In this document: one piece after another, positions 35,046 to 48,741 of the stretch | Layout: each line of letters starts with the position of its first letter | How positions within the stretch are numbered: the stretch's first letter is position 1 | Source of the DNA: Selaginella tamariscina | Lineage: Eukaryota > Streptophyta > Lycopodiopsida > Selaginellales > Selaginellaceae | Direction: 5' to 3' | DNA length: 64,000 bases | NCBI GenBank assembly: GCA_003024785.1 | Contig: PUQB01000417.1 | Span: forward strand, 139,950 to 203,949 | Translations under genes and position numbers: made by a program | The notes under the pieces: model-generated | Database searches by the model: none | The model's input: the letters and a program-made list of their open reading frames with translations, nothing else | What the model was told of the DNA's origin: nothing

Positions 35046-37079
35046 ACATTTATAAGATAAGATTCTCTATTGATCAATAGTAAGGTAAATTGTCTTATCT
35101 ACTGCCTCATTAATTAGAAATTCATTTTAAGAATTATTATGAAAAAACTAGCAATCTTCATTGAAATTGCTAATTTATCATTTGTTTTTTAAAAAGTTAG
35201 TAATCTCCATTGAAAATGCTAGTTTCTTTCAAATTCATGTATTTGAAATGTTCATTACAAGTGTTATATGAATGTATTAGCTCTAGTATATATAGTATAT
35301 ATTACACTCTATAGTCTAACTCTAGTTTCAAATCTTCAATTTATTATAAAAATTATTGGTAAGTAGGATTAAAAATAGCTTTTCTAAACTTTAAGAGAAT
35401 GTAAGCCTAAAATATTAAAAGGTTCATGTATTTAGCATGCATAATTTTTATGTAAAGTTGAATATCATGTCAAGATATGCATATTGCATTTTATATATTC
35501 AAATAGTATATGTTTGCATGCACGTGTTTGACAAAAGGGGCAAGGCTGGAGATTAAAAAAACTGAAATATCATAATCTTTAGTTAAAAAGGACAATGTTT
35601 TCAAAAAACAATTTATTCTATTCTTGATATGTTAATAAATTATTTTAAATATAATGTTATACATATGTTTTATTTTAAAATGTGTTAAATTGATACAAAA
35701 AAAAAGAAATTTATTTTGTGATAAAGAATGTTACAAACATATTCTAAAACATTTTTATTCACAACATCAACCATAATACTATTATATAAATTTAACAATT
35801 TATAAAAGTACAAAATTAAATTAAAAAATATTATCAATTTGTTAATACAAGTAATAATATGTATTGATAGATTATATTCACTCATTAAAGATCTAATTAA
35901 TTAATTATGATATACAATTTCTAATTAGGTGCTCTATTAGTGGTAATTTTATATTTGAACCTAATTAGCTTTGCATATAGGTGAATATATCAACACATTT
36001 TTTCCTTGAAATTACCTTGTTTTTCTTAGTTTTTATGATATGAATCTTTTGTTCTAGGGTTTATGTGTTGGCTGCTCTATATTAAGGTTCTAAATAGGAA
36101 TTAATTATTTAATTACATGATTCAAAATCCATTAATTGATTTCATGAAATTCAATGGTGTATTTCTCTAAATCCACATAGTGGTGAGCATGTGAATTTGG
36201 GAAATCAAACACGCTTGGTGAAACATCACTTGTTAGATGTTGTAGAACTAAACTCCCCTTTGTTCATCCAGCTAAACTATCTCAAGAGGAATTTTCCATG
36301 TAGTAGTTGAATGTCCCACTAATTGTTTATTTGGTAGTGTGACAAGTCCAGGGAGAGAGTGTGAGAGATAGAAAGTTAGTGAATGCTTCTTTTGATTTGG
36401 GTAGTATGATTTAACCCTAAATAATAGTGGGGAGAGGAGAACTAAAAACACACCATATTTGAATACTTGAATTTCTCACTGTATTCAACAATCGAAACAC
36501 ATGTATTTCATTTCAACTCTTATTAAACTATAGATGTGTATAAGTATCACATTTTCTATGTAAGTATGCTTTACATGATTTATTTAACACACAAAGTTAA
36601 AATTGTGGCATTGTAAGCACACATACACAATTTAAAATTGTGATGTACGCACACACACAATCATATTCAATAATTAGTTAAAATATGGCAATAAAGGCAC
36701 GTTGTGTTCCAACTCCTTTTTAGAGATATCACACATCATACAAAATCTTTTGCCATGTTACAATATTATTATTTTTATAATTATTTCCTGATAAAGTTAG
36801 ATTTTATTTAAATTTATATTAATACATTTACTTATCAAATACTAATCTTATGTAATAAATTTATTATGTGTGCGGGCATGTTTGTGTGTATGTATGTCAT
36901 CGACGCCTTGTCAACAATCATCATAAATCCTAAACCCGCATGGCCCCATCATAGCCACTAGATTATGCATGACTATGCATGGATACATCCTAAATCCTAA
37001 ATGTGTGTATCATTAACTTTTATCGGATGGTTATTTTAAATTCCATTTGATGTTTAAATTCCATAGGATGGTTAACTTA

Positions 37080-37600
37080 AATTCATAAGGTTAAGATGGG
37101 TTAAAGGTTCAACTTAAGGATAAACTCACTAAGTTAAGAATAACAATTAAATTAAGGATAAACTTATTAGGATAGTTGAATTTAGTATCTAGCTTAGGGT
37201 TCAAGGGTTCAATTTAATCAATTTAAAATAAACTTACTAAATTAAAAATAATAATTGGGTTAAGAGTATAAACTCATCAAGTTAAAGGCCAACTTAGGGA
37301 TAAACTTACTAAATTAAGAATAATAATGATAAACTCACCATGTTAAATAATCCTTGGGTTAAGTAATTTAGGAATAAACTCATTTGATTAAAAATAATAA
37401 CTATGTTAAAAACTTATGAGTTTAAGGATAAATTCACTAGGTTAAGGATAATATTGTGCTAAGAATACAATTTAGAGATAAATTCATCATGTTAAGAATA
37501 ACAACTTGAGTTAAAAGTCTAATTTAGGGTTATGGATACACTCATTAAACTCATCAGGTTAAAGATAACAAAGTTAGATTAACTCATTAAGTTAAGAATT
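37080..37600 (+). repeat. Degenerate minisatellite
   Basis: Repeated units of roughly 50-60 bases around GGATAAACTCACTAAGTTAA and GAATAACAATT. About eight diverged units follow each other. Related single units occur in the two other repeat B copies. Confidence 0.6.
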
Positions 37601-37941
37601 AAAAAAATTATTAATTAATTAAGCCCACCAATGGTGGACATTTTCACAAATTTTGATATTCTTACAGTTAAAGAAACAAGTGAGTTTATTTGTTTTGGAA
37701 ATGTTTTTGCAATTTGTGAGTGCTTTCCAAGTGAGTGTTAGTTATGTCTCAAATTAATAAGTATATAAGAATATAATGTTATGTCATTATAAGAAACTAT
37801 TTTATATACATAATATTAATTTTTGATTATAAATATTTCTAAATAAATTAGCCATAATAACTATTGTATAAATCAATTAAGTCTTGATCAATTAAATCAA
37901 AAATCACATAATTAAATTTTTAATTTAGTTGTTACAATAGT

Positions 37942-38003
<62 letters not shown>

Positions 38004-39403
38004 CCTCTAAGTTTGAAAGAGAAGAAAATAGAATGTATATATATGTATATGTGTCTCTTAAGTACAAATTTACACACATATATACCATCTGCTATAATTG
38101 TAGAATTCTAGTTTTATATAATAAGTTTATTATGTGTATTTATATATGTCTATCGTGAAACCTTATCAACAATTATTTTAAATCTTAAATTCACATGACA
38201 CTATCAACGCCACTGAATATAAATCATATATATTATTGATGAACTCACTAAATTAAAAATAATAATTAAATTAAAAGTAAGATATGCCATCTTATTCATA
38301 TTTTTAGAATCTTATAAAGACATGAGTATCTGGGAGACAATTATTTTATCTTTTACATAAGATCACAATAATGTTCTGCGTTACAAATATGTCATTAAAT
38401 AAATCAATGAATTTAAAAATAAATTAACTATTAGGGTTAAGGAACTATTAACTTAACATGGGCATGTGTATTAGTAATAATGAATACACAAATTACTTGT
38501 TACATCAAAAGAATTTTAATGATAAATAATCCTCTTTAATAATATAAGAGAAAACCTTATACATATTAATAATTTAAAGGTTAATATTATTATATTTGAT
38601 ATAATCTCTTCTTCTTTTTCTTTAGATATTTCAAATAAAAACTAATTAAGTATTTGTATACATCCATATTGAAAGTTTATGTTCATATGAAATTTATATC
38701 TTTCTTTAAATACAGTGGATTGTTTTATTAGGTCAGTTAGTTAAGAATGAACATTAAATAAAAATATTATTATTATTATTAAATGAACTTATTATTTCAG
38801 AATGAATATTAAATAAAATATTATTATTATTAAACTTGTGCTAAAACTCATTTTGATTTGATGTCATACTTGATTCAATTTTGTTTTCTTAGTTGTACTT
38901 CTTTAACCATTAAAATTAAAACACATAAATCTGATAGTGACCAATTAAGAGTACGTGGCAGAAATGAAACAATAAAATGTGAAAAATTGCCATGATAATA
39001 TTTTGTATAAATATTAAAACAATCAACTCTAATATATATCATTATGTTTATGAAATTAATAGTGCTTAATATTTCCTTTAAAAATAATAATTTCTAAAGA
39101 CACTCAATATCACACACTCATTTAAATAAAATATATATTTGTAATGGATTACATGAAGAATATATATATAATTGTATAATATATATAATAGGGTTTCTAA
39201 TTCTTATATATATTTTTGTCTAATATATTAATAGGGGTTCTAATGTTTAGAACCCATAAAATCACTTAATTAGGTTTTTAATTTAGTTTAACATGTAATC
39301 CATTATAAATATATTTTAGAACCCCTATTATATATTCTTATATATAATAGGGGTTCTAGACATTAACATGTAATCCATTACAAATATATTTTATAATGTA
39401 TAC

Positions 39404-39537
39404 AAGGGAGGGGATTAGAACCTACCCATATATTACTGATGGATTACATGTGTTACTTAAGAATATGTTAATGTTTAATTTAACGTTATCTAAGTGATAA
39501 TGTTAGAATATATGGGTAGGTTATAATCCCCTCCCTT
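39404..39537. mobile_element. Small fold-back element (MITE-like)
   Basis: A 134-bp element whose 31-base ends are inverted copies with one mismatch (left begins AAGGGAGGGGATTAGAACC). No target duplication could be settled. It sits beside a second fold-back cluster built from ATAGGGGTTCTA and AACATGTAATCCATTA modules (39,120-39,400). Confidence 0.6.
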
Positions 39538-39841
39538 AATCACAATTAATTAATTAAGTTAATGATTTTAGATATTTAGAAAATATAAATTAAAACAAAA
39601 ACCTTCAGGTTAATGCATTTCACATATATAAATTTCTTAAATATATGTTTCTTCATTGGTTTTTAATATTTGCCAATTAATTAAGTTTTAATTAATTATT
39701 ACTAATACAATAATCGTTCCGTAAAGTAATTAATTATACTGTTGCTATAAACCAAGTATGTGTCCACGTTTAGGGCAGGGATGGCGTTTATAAAAAAGCA
39801 TATTCAGATGAAATAGGATATTCTCTGGATAACAGAGGAAG

Positions 39842-39873
39842 AACCCTAAATGTAAGGTTTTTCGCTAGGGTTC
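39842..39873 (+). promoter_or_regulatory. Telo-box-like motifs before SYF1
   Basis: AACCCTAAA at 39,842-39,850 and CTAGGGTTC at 39,865-39,873 lie within 46 bases of the start codon. Such telo-boxes are common near starts of plant housekeeping genes, which suits a splicing factor. Confidence 0.45.
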
Positions 39874-39887
39874 ATAGCGCGGAAGCA

Positions 39888-42800
39888 ATGGCGCAGGGAA
39901 GCGCAACAGGTATGGAGATAGATCCAGAGCTTCTTCCTTCGGACGAAGATCTAGTATACGAGGAAGAGATACTGCGGAATTCCTACTCTCTCAAGCTATG
40001 GTGGAGGTATTTACAAGCGCGATTCGATGCGCCGAAGCGTAAACGCATTGTTCTGTATGAGAGAGCGCTCAAGTTCTTGCCAGGAAGCTATAAGCTATGG
40101 CATGCTTATCTGCTGGAGAGAATGGAAGCCGCGAGAGGGAATCCGCCAGGACACCCTAGCTATGAATCCGTGAACAATACATTCGAGAGGGCGCTTGTTA
40201 CAATGCACAAAATGCCCAGGATCTGGCTCATGTATCTACAATCGCTTGTGGAGCAGCGGTTTCTCACTAAAGCGCGCCGGACATTTGATCGTGCTCTTCG
40301 TTCGCTGCCCGTTACACAACATGATCGCATCTGGGAATTGTATCTCAAATTCGTCAGACAGCTCGGTGTTCCGATTGAAACAGCCCTCCGAGTTCACCGC
40401 AGGTACTTCTATTTATGACATTTCATGTTTTTACAGCACTGGGCATTTGCTCCTAATTAATTAGAAGGCATATAGGCATACAATCGAGTTTTTATTCCGT
40501 AGATATATACATCTTATTTGTGGATAATGTGCATGTGTGTAGGTATGGACAAGCATATGCACAGCACGTATATGTTTGATAATATATACACGTTCTTATG
40601 TGCGGACATATGTGTGCATAGATATACTTACACAAACATTCTGCAGATACCTCAAGTTCGAGCCAACCCATGTGGAGGATTTCATCGATTTCTTGATATA
40701 TGCTGAGAAATGGCAAGATGCAGCAGAAAGATTAGCAGATGTGCTTAACGATCCCGGGTTCCAGTCAGTGAAGTCGAAAACTCGTCACCAATTGTGGCTA
40801 GAGCTTTGTGATCTTCTCACAAAACATGCTGCAGATGTTTCTGGTCTCCAAGTTGAAGCTATCATTCGTGGTGGGATTCGAAACTTCACCGATGAAGTTG
40901 GTCGTAAGTACTCAACGTTTCCATATAAAACTTGTATATCCATTATGCATACAAGCACAGTATCATGTATGCACGTAGACAAATACTTGACTATATACAT
41001 ATCTCTGTATTGTATACATAAATCTATTAGTTCACATTGTATATTAGTTATTTCGTTGGCTCAAGTACTAAGCAAATTCTATACAGGATTGTGGACATCT
41101 CTAGCTGATTACTATGCACGGCTTTCGCTTTTTGAGAAGGTAAGAGACATATACGAGGAGGGTATGCAAACAGTCATCACTGTACGCGATTTTGGACTCA
41201 TCTTCGACGCGTATTCAAAGTTTGAGGAGAGTTTTCTAGCCGTCAAGATGAGCCATTTGGCGGAGGACGAAGGTAATCGACTTGCCGATCGATACTCGTG
41301 TGTGTGTCATTTGTCATGTTTTCTTATATAATATACATGATTTCTATATACACATGTTTTCTATATGTGATATAAAATGATATATATATATTCGTATATG
41401 TTTCTATTACAGAGTCAGACTCCGACCTCGATGAATCGGAGATGCTGGAGATTGATGCAACTGGGAAGCTTGTGGAGATATCAAAGAAGGAAATACAGAA
41501 ACGCAAGAAAGAGAAACGGATCTTATCCAAGTGGAAGAAGCACAACCTTAAGGATTTCTGGACTTTCGATGAGAACGATGTGGATTTGCTTCTGGAGAGG
41601 TTTCAGTATTTAATCGAACGGCGTCCTGAGCTCGTTAGCAGTGTTGTTCTTCGCCAAAATCCACACAATGTGCAGGTGTATATATATATGTATGTATATG
41701 CATGTGTTTTATGTGTGTTATGTGGACCTGACTATAATGCCTCATAACATATATATACATTTATATATTCTTATTCATTTGATTAGTCTATATCAATACG
41801 GGTCAATATGTATATATGTGTTTGTGTATAGATATATTATATATCTGCTTATTTACATGTTTTATGCTTCAGGAGTGGCATCAACGGGCAAATTTATTTA
41901 AGAGCGATCCCGTTCGTCAGATCAGGACGTACACGGAGGCTGTCACGACCGTTGATCCGTTTAAAGCCGTGGGAAAATACCACACATTGTGGACGGCATA
42001 TGCGCATCTTTACGAGTCCCATAATGACCTTGTAAATGCTCGTGTCGTATTCGAGAAGGCTGTGCAGGTCAATTACAAGACTGTTGATGATCTTGCGAGG
42101 TATGTGTGCTTTCTATCTGTCTGTCTCTCCTCTCTCTCTCTCTCTCACAACACACACACACTCGTACTGCTAAGTTCTATTTACATTACACTAGATCTTT
42201 ATATTACTTTGTATTATATACAGAGTACTGTATTTATATTTAAATTTTATGATATATCTCGTTACAAAATAATGTATAACACAACTTGTCGAGTATTAAT
42301 ATTTGCATATTTAATAGCGTCTACTGTGCGTGGGTCGAGATGGAAATGAAGCATGGGAGCTTTAAGAAAGCTAGAGAGATCCTTAAGAAGGCAACAGCGG
42401 AGCCCTCGTACGCAGTGAAGAAGATGATGCAGGTATTACATGTGTACATATGTATGTGTATCTTGTGGGTCTCTGGATGTGTGCCCCTATGTGTGCCCCC
42501 TTGGATGTATATTTCTATATAACATATATTAATGTTATTATAATACAGGGGGAACGAGATGTGCCGGTGCAAATGAAGCTGTATAAGTCACTAAAACTGT
42601 GGTCAACGTATGTTGATTTGGAGGAAAGCTTGGGAACGCTCGAATCAACGAGGAAGATTTACGATCAGATATTACTTCACAAGATAGCCACGCCCCAGAT
42701 TATAATAAATTACGCAGCCATGCTCGAAGAACATAAGTACTTCGAAGATGCGTTTGGTGTTTACGAGAAGGGTGTTCAGATATTCAAGTACGTAAACATA

Positions 42801-44761
42801 TACGTCGATATATATGTGTGTGTGTGTGTGTGTCTATACACATACGTTCAATGTTCTTAGTCATTTATCAAATATTTATGTGTAGGTATCCGCACGCGAA
42901 GGAAATTTGGACGACGTATCTTACGAAGTTTGTGAAGAGATACGGTGGGAAGAAGCTGGAGAGGGCCAGAGATTTGTTCGAACAAGCAGGTATGTATTAA
43001 TTATATATAATTATGAATACGTTTCGTTTTTGGCGTCATACACACATTGTACTTTTGACATATATACATATACATATTTATATAAGATGAAAGATGAAAC
43101 ATATATATGATAATCTGCAGTGGAGAAGGTTATACCGGAAGAAGCGAAGGCTGTATTTCTACAGTATGCAAAGCTTGAAGAAGACCATGGGCTTGCACAA
43201 CGTGCAATGAAGATATACGATAAGGCTACAAAGGCGGTTCCTGACAACGAGAAATTGAGTGTTTACGAGATATACATCGCCAGGGCTTCTGAGATTTATG
43301 GGGTTCCTAAAACACGAGAAATATATCAGGTGTGGTGTGTGTGTGTGTGTGTGTATCTTATATAGAATGACGTTTAGATTGAGAATGTATACAGTTCAAT
43401 ATTCCTCTGATTCTTGTATTACAGGAGGCAATACAATCTGGGCTCCCGGACAAGGACGCAAAGCTGATGTGTCTCAAGTTTGCTGAGCTGGAGAGGAGTC
43501 TGGGAGAGATAGACAGAGCACGAGCTATCTACGTGTACGCATCACAGATGGCCGACCCTCGCTCAGACACCGAAGTCTGGACAAAATGGCACGAGTTTGA
43601 GGTCACACACGGTAACCACGACACTTTCAAGGAGATGCTTCGTATCAAACGTAGTGTCCAGGCTAGCTTCAGCCAGGTGTGTGTGTGTGTTGTTATTATC
43701 ACTTTATAATTTTTGAGGTATACGTATCTAGGCATAGGTAAGCAGGGCATATTCTTTTTGTGCGTGTGTCTGTGTTTTGTGTGGTATATTTGTACCGAGA
43801 TCTTGTCTACGTACAGAGACGTGTATATGTATACATACATGTACATCCCTGTATTTTGATGCATATGATGAGACAATAAGTCTAGATAGGGACAGCTGAT
43901 CATTGATGCTGATTAACTAAAAAATGGGAATCTCTTTGATGCATTATTTATAGAAGGAGTATTTCCCGTGGTTGCCTATATGTACAAGCGTGTGCATGGA
44001 TAAGAATAGTGCGCAATCTTGTGTGTGTGTGTGTGTGTGTGCAGGCATAGGTATATGTGACAAGATGATTAAGTTAATCGGTTTTAAAAGATCATACCCT
44101 TCCAGATGCACATGATAATGCCGGAGTACTTGATGCAAAGAGATCAAGGGCGGCTGTCGTTGGACGAAGCAGTGGACACATTGAAAAGGGCAGGAGTCCC
44201 AGAGGACGAAATGGCTGCTTTAGAGAGACAGGTATGTGTGTGTGTGTGTGTAATATAGTGTGTGCGTGCTAAACTCGAAAATTAAAATAATCTATATCTC
44301 TCTCAGCTGCAAACAAAGCTGAGAATATATATATATATATATATTTGCGTACATACACACACAGATGCACACAGGTACTATCATCGGATATGTGTGCGTA
44401 TGTGGTGCACTGTATATGTGTTGTGTTGGTAGTGTACTAACGGGGATGTATATAGATTGCACCCGTAGGACAAACACAAGCACCACAGTCTACGCTAAAC
44501 CCGGCATTAAGACAGCTTGGGTTTGTTAGCGCTGGTGTACAAGGGGGTGTAGAACCGAGCAAGAAGAATCCCGACGAGATTGAATTAAAGGAGGACGAAG
44601 AGCAGGAAGAAGAAGAAGTAGAAGGTGGTGTTAAGGTTGTACAGATGGATGTTCCCGATGCGGTGTTTGGGGGATTGAAGAGGGACGGGGACGGGAAAGA
44701 CGGGAAAGACGGAAATGGGAAGGATAAGATAAGGCTAAGGATGAACCGCTTGGTGCTTTAG
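39888..44761 (+). CDS. SYF1: Pre-mRNA splicing factor SYF1 / XAB2 homologue
   Basis: SYF1/XAB2 is a scaffold of the Prp19 (NineTeen) complex in the spliceosome, acting in the nucleus; the animal protein also works in transcription-coupled repair. Twelve exons join in frame: 39,888-40,402; 40,647-40,903; 41,087-41,272; 41,413-41,675; 41,873-42,099; 42,318-42,432; 42,549-42,787; 42,886-42,989; 43,121-43,329; 43,425-43,676; 44,106-44,231; 44,456-44,761. They encode 932 residues, close to plant homologues. The protein starts MAQGSATGMEIDPELLPSDE and is built of HAT repeats (pairs such as LWWRYLQARFDAPKRKR, IWELYLKFVRQLG, LWTAYAHLYES). A conserved LDEAVDTLKRAGVPEDEMAA and an acidic tail follow. 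The usual C-terminus (DEPLGALERLKRQRK) is present but in another frame after a one-base loss near 44,730, so the annotated end is IRLRMNRLVL. All introns are GT-AG; the longest (43,677-44,105) holds TG repeats. Confidence 0.92.
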
Positions 44762-46062
44762 AGAGGCTTAAGCGACAGAGGAAGACTTAAGCGAGTGTAT
44801 TCTAATGTGCAAGTAAGTATCAAAGTAACAATTCTATATACATTATAAGTAGTGTGTTTTAAACTTTTCTTCTTTCTTGTTCTTAAATGTTTTATAAAAA
44901 TTTGTCCAGTTTGATTACTTCTTAATTTGGGACATTTCCTTCACGTAATACGTACTTTAAGAAAGTAATAATTTTAAATATATAAATATATTTATGTAAT
45001 ATGAGCCATGAAAATAAATATATTAAACATATTTGCAGTTTAATATATAGTAAGTTTTAAATTGTATTAAACACAGATTATAGTTTCTATTGCAAACTCA
45101 ACCCTACTTACACTTTTTTTAGTAATCCTAAATTTTATAAATTTAAAATTATTATTTACTTTTATATATTATAAATACATAAGTCTTTCACTTTTGAAAT
45201 TTGCTCCCATTTAATAATTAATTTAATTAAAGTCAAATATGTTTAATTTTTAAAACCTAATGGTAGACTTAATTATATGAACATTTACATAATTTATATA
45301 TAAAAATAATACGTTATAATTTTGTTACCTTCCATGACCAGATTGGCAATTAACCCTACCATCCTTGTGTTTTAATCTAAATTCCACATTTAAGTCCCCC
45401 TGCTTCACTATCTAAAGCGAGTGCTGCAAACACCACACACACACGTGTATACACACATATACACGTGCATATATAATTAATTACCTGGAAATCTTCAGGA
45501 TGGATATTATCAATCCACTTCAATCCAGGAGTTCATCCGGTGTACAGCCAGTCATGTTTTGATAAGCTGCATTTGTATAACTGTTACTTGCATCTGAACT
45601 GTTGCATATAAAAACCTCTTGGTACACCTTGCCATTCCCGAACAGTGTGCACACAAAACCAGATTAGGAACAATACATGCACGCACACACATGTGTGTTC
45701 AGTAGTTCCCAAATTAGAAACAGCTACATGCGCACACACACACGCACCACACATATGTACACACATATATGAATATATTTTGTCCAAGGAGAAGAAAAAA
45801 TTAAAGTCAAAAATAATAGATGTGGAGAGATGTCACGTTTTTCCATATAATGTGAAGAATCAAATCCGTATAGGTAGTCAAGAAACATGATAGAATATGG
45901 GATTAGAGTAAGTTATTAACAATGTTATGCGCGCATGGTTAACTTTTAATAATCTTTGTTCTGCATTGTAATTTTATTATTATTTAATGATTAATGGTCA
46001 AACTGATTTTAACTTGTTTTGTTTCACATTATAAAGTAATTAAAATATTAATTAATCTAGAT

Positions 46063-46378
46063 TGTAAAGTAACTATGGTAAAACATAGGTTACATTAGTA
46101 ATTAAGGTATATATGGGGTTAATTCTATAATTATAAGATAATTATTATGGGTTTATAAAATAGTCCAGATAGGATGGAAGAAATTTTTCAAAAAGAAAGA
46201 AATTTGAGATAACCTTTGTATTCAGGTTAAAATTTATATATATAAGTAAAAAGTATATATATAATCATATTTGGAACTATCCTATAAACCATAATAAATT
46301 ATTTTATAATTATAAAATTAGCCCTGTATATACTTTAATTATTAAGGTAACTTATGTATTTATCGTAGTTACTTTACA
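46063..46378. mobile_element. Fold-back element (MITE-like)
   Basis: Arms of about 105 bases, starting TGTAAAGTAACTA on each strand and continuing through GTTAC, AATTAAGGTATATA and TATAATTATAA blocks, form an imperfect hairpin around a ~100-base centre. A related shorter hairpin lies directly next to it at 46,382-46,510. No coding capacity. Confidence 0.65.
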
Positions 46379-46381
46379 CTA

Positions 46382-46510
46382 GTGTAAATAGGTTACCTTA
46401 GTAATTAAGGTATATATAGGACTAATCCTATAGTATTAAACTATCCTATATAATAGATTATCCTATAATTATACTAAGGTAACCTATGTATTGACCGTAA
46501 TTACTTTACA
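46382..46510. repeat. Related short fold-back, adjacent
   Basis: Begins AGTGTAAATAGGTTACCTTAG and ends with the inverted modules CTAAGGTAACCTATG and TTACTTTACA. It shares its arms with the neighbouring element and may be an internally deleted relative. Confidence 0.55.
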
Positions 46511-48117
46511 AGATAATTTTCTTATATATTTTTATATACAATTAACATGTTCTCAAATGTGTTAACTTGGTTAATTTAAAAAAGGGAACACACTGTCATT
46601 TTTATAACTTCACGGTAAATATAAGGTTACTTTGTATCATACCAAGGTTTTGATACAGTGCTTTCTTAATTCATATTGAGATGAAACCATGGCATGGTGA
46701 CTGATTTAATATAGTAAATACTTGAATTTTATGCATATATGTTTAAATTTAACTTACAAATGTTTCTTAAAATGTTGTAGTGATGTGTGATGCAAATAGA
46801 AAAGTTATCTCAGCTTTATAAAAGCTCCAGGTGTGTGTCTCAACGTACATACAATTGTAAAATTTATATATAATAATAAATATTAAATATATAGCATTAT
46901 ATACTTATAACAATTGTGGAATCAATAAATATTAGATATATAAATTACATACTAGTACATAACAATATATATACAATACTAAGAGCCATATAAAAATAAC
47001 AATACTATATATAATAACATCTATATATATTATTAATATATAACATTATATATAATATTTAACAACTATCATTATATATTAATAATTATTATATTAATTA
47101 TTACAACTATATATACTGTTAATATATAATACTATATAGTAGTAGAGTTTAATATTTACCTGTTCATGGATATTAGTAATCATAAAACTTAGCAAATATA
47201 TAAGAATTTTTTATTCATGAGTTAAAGGTTTTTCTATACATATAACAGTATGTGCATAGTTTTCTACTTTATTCCTTATATATATTAGCATATATAGTAA
47301 TTCATATATGGCAATCCATAATACGTACTAGAAGTTGGGATTGTAATATTCACGATTCAAAGGTTACATTTGTCTAAGTTCAAAAGTAAATAAATAAAGG
47401 GTTTATTTTAGGTATATATATAAGGACTTGTATACTAGCTGACAAAGATATGCATTAACTACAGAGTTCATGACCTCGTACACCGTAGAAAGTAGAACAC
47501 CTCTTGAGTCTTTTTAATACAAGCCCATTACATGTATATATCACATGTATATCACAAACTACTAAGGGGTAAGGTGCATGTGGAGTATTGTTTCGGATTA
47601 TTGAAGGAAAGATTTCAATTATTAGAAGGATGAAGTTTACATGTTACCAAAGAGTATATAAAAAGTGAATTAACAAATTACTTATGAATTTTAACTCACA
47701 CACAAGTGATTCTTACATGTTTATTAAGGAACTCATTCTTTAAGACGAACCTTTATGCAAACATAGTCTTATCACATCTTATATATTAACAAATTGTAAA
47801 AAGAACATGATTTTAATTATCATCGAATAAGAATGAGATAAAGATCCTCTCATTTTTTCAATAAGAAATGTAGAATAAGTTCCCTAAGGACTTTTAATTT
47901 TTTTTGTGAATTGATTAATTTTTTTTTAAAATTTGAATTTAAATTTTAAAAGTTTAAATATATAATCTAAACCCTAAATTATGTGTGAAATAACATAAGT
48001 TTATTAATATTTAATCAGATTAACTATTTTTACAGTGTAAAACAATTGTTTAAAATTAACTATATCAGTGCGAAATAAATTTAACTATACTTCTATAAAA
48101 CTAACCGTGTTCTAAAT

Positions 48118-48477
48118 TTTTTATATATGAAAATAAAATTTATAAACAAATAAATCTTTTTTATATGTGTGCATAAATATGTATGTATACTGTTTAAATT
48201 ATTTTAAATTTAAATTCTTAGAAATATATATGTATATTAGCATATGGAAATTAGCATTTTAATTTTTTACTGGTATTACTTTCTCTTTATATATAGATTT
48301 TTATATATGAAAAATAAAATTTATAAACAAATAAATCTTTTTTATATGTGTGCATAAATATGTATGTATACGGTTTAAATTATTTTAAATTTAAATTCCT
48401 AGAAATATATAAATTAGCATATGGAAATTAGCATTTTAATTTTTTACTGGTATTACCTTCTCTTTATATATCACTAT
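48118..48477 (+). repeat. Local tandem duplication (2 x ~180 bp)
   Basis: Two direct copies (about 48,118-48,297 and 48,299-48,477) that differ by only a few substitutions and small gaps. Both run from TTTTTATATATGAAAA to CTTTATATAT. Non-coding. Confidence 0.85.
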
Positions 48478-48741
48478 AATTTTTCTTTTCATATGTATAC
48501 TTAAATATGTATGTTTTTTTTTTTTTTTTTTTTTATAGCTAATATATTGATGTTTATAGATTTTCTTAAGTATTTCAATTTTTAAATATGCCTGTTCATC
48601 GCCATTTGATATTAGTTTACCCTTAATATTTTATTTTATTTTTGTTATTCTTTAATATGTATATTTTACATATCCCAAAATATTCTTCGAATATAAATAT
48701 AGTTTTATTTATAACTTGATTATTATACACACTTGCAAAAC

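Larger units (their letters stand above)
35046..39850. other. AT-rich intergenic region upstream of SYF1
   Basis: No gene recognised. Contents are repeat B copies (about 36,840-37,150 and 38,105-38,290), a degenerate minisatellite (37,080-37,600), a CA-TA microsatellite (37,941-38,000) and nested fold-back elements (about 39,120-39,537). Confidence 0.7.
44791..48741. other. Intergenic region between SYF1 and polyphenol oxidase 1
   Basis: AT-rich, with CA/TG runs at 45,430-45,765, fold-back elements at 46,063-46,510, a local tandem duplication at 48,118-48,477 and a T run at 48,515-48,534. No gene recognised. Confidence 0.7.

Noticed and set aside
35685-35885. 66-codon Asn/Ile/Tyr-rich reverse frame
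   Set aside because: Typical of AT-rich non-coding DNA; no motif.
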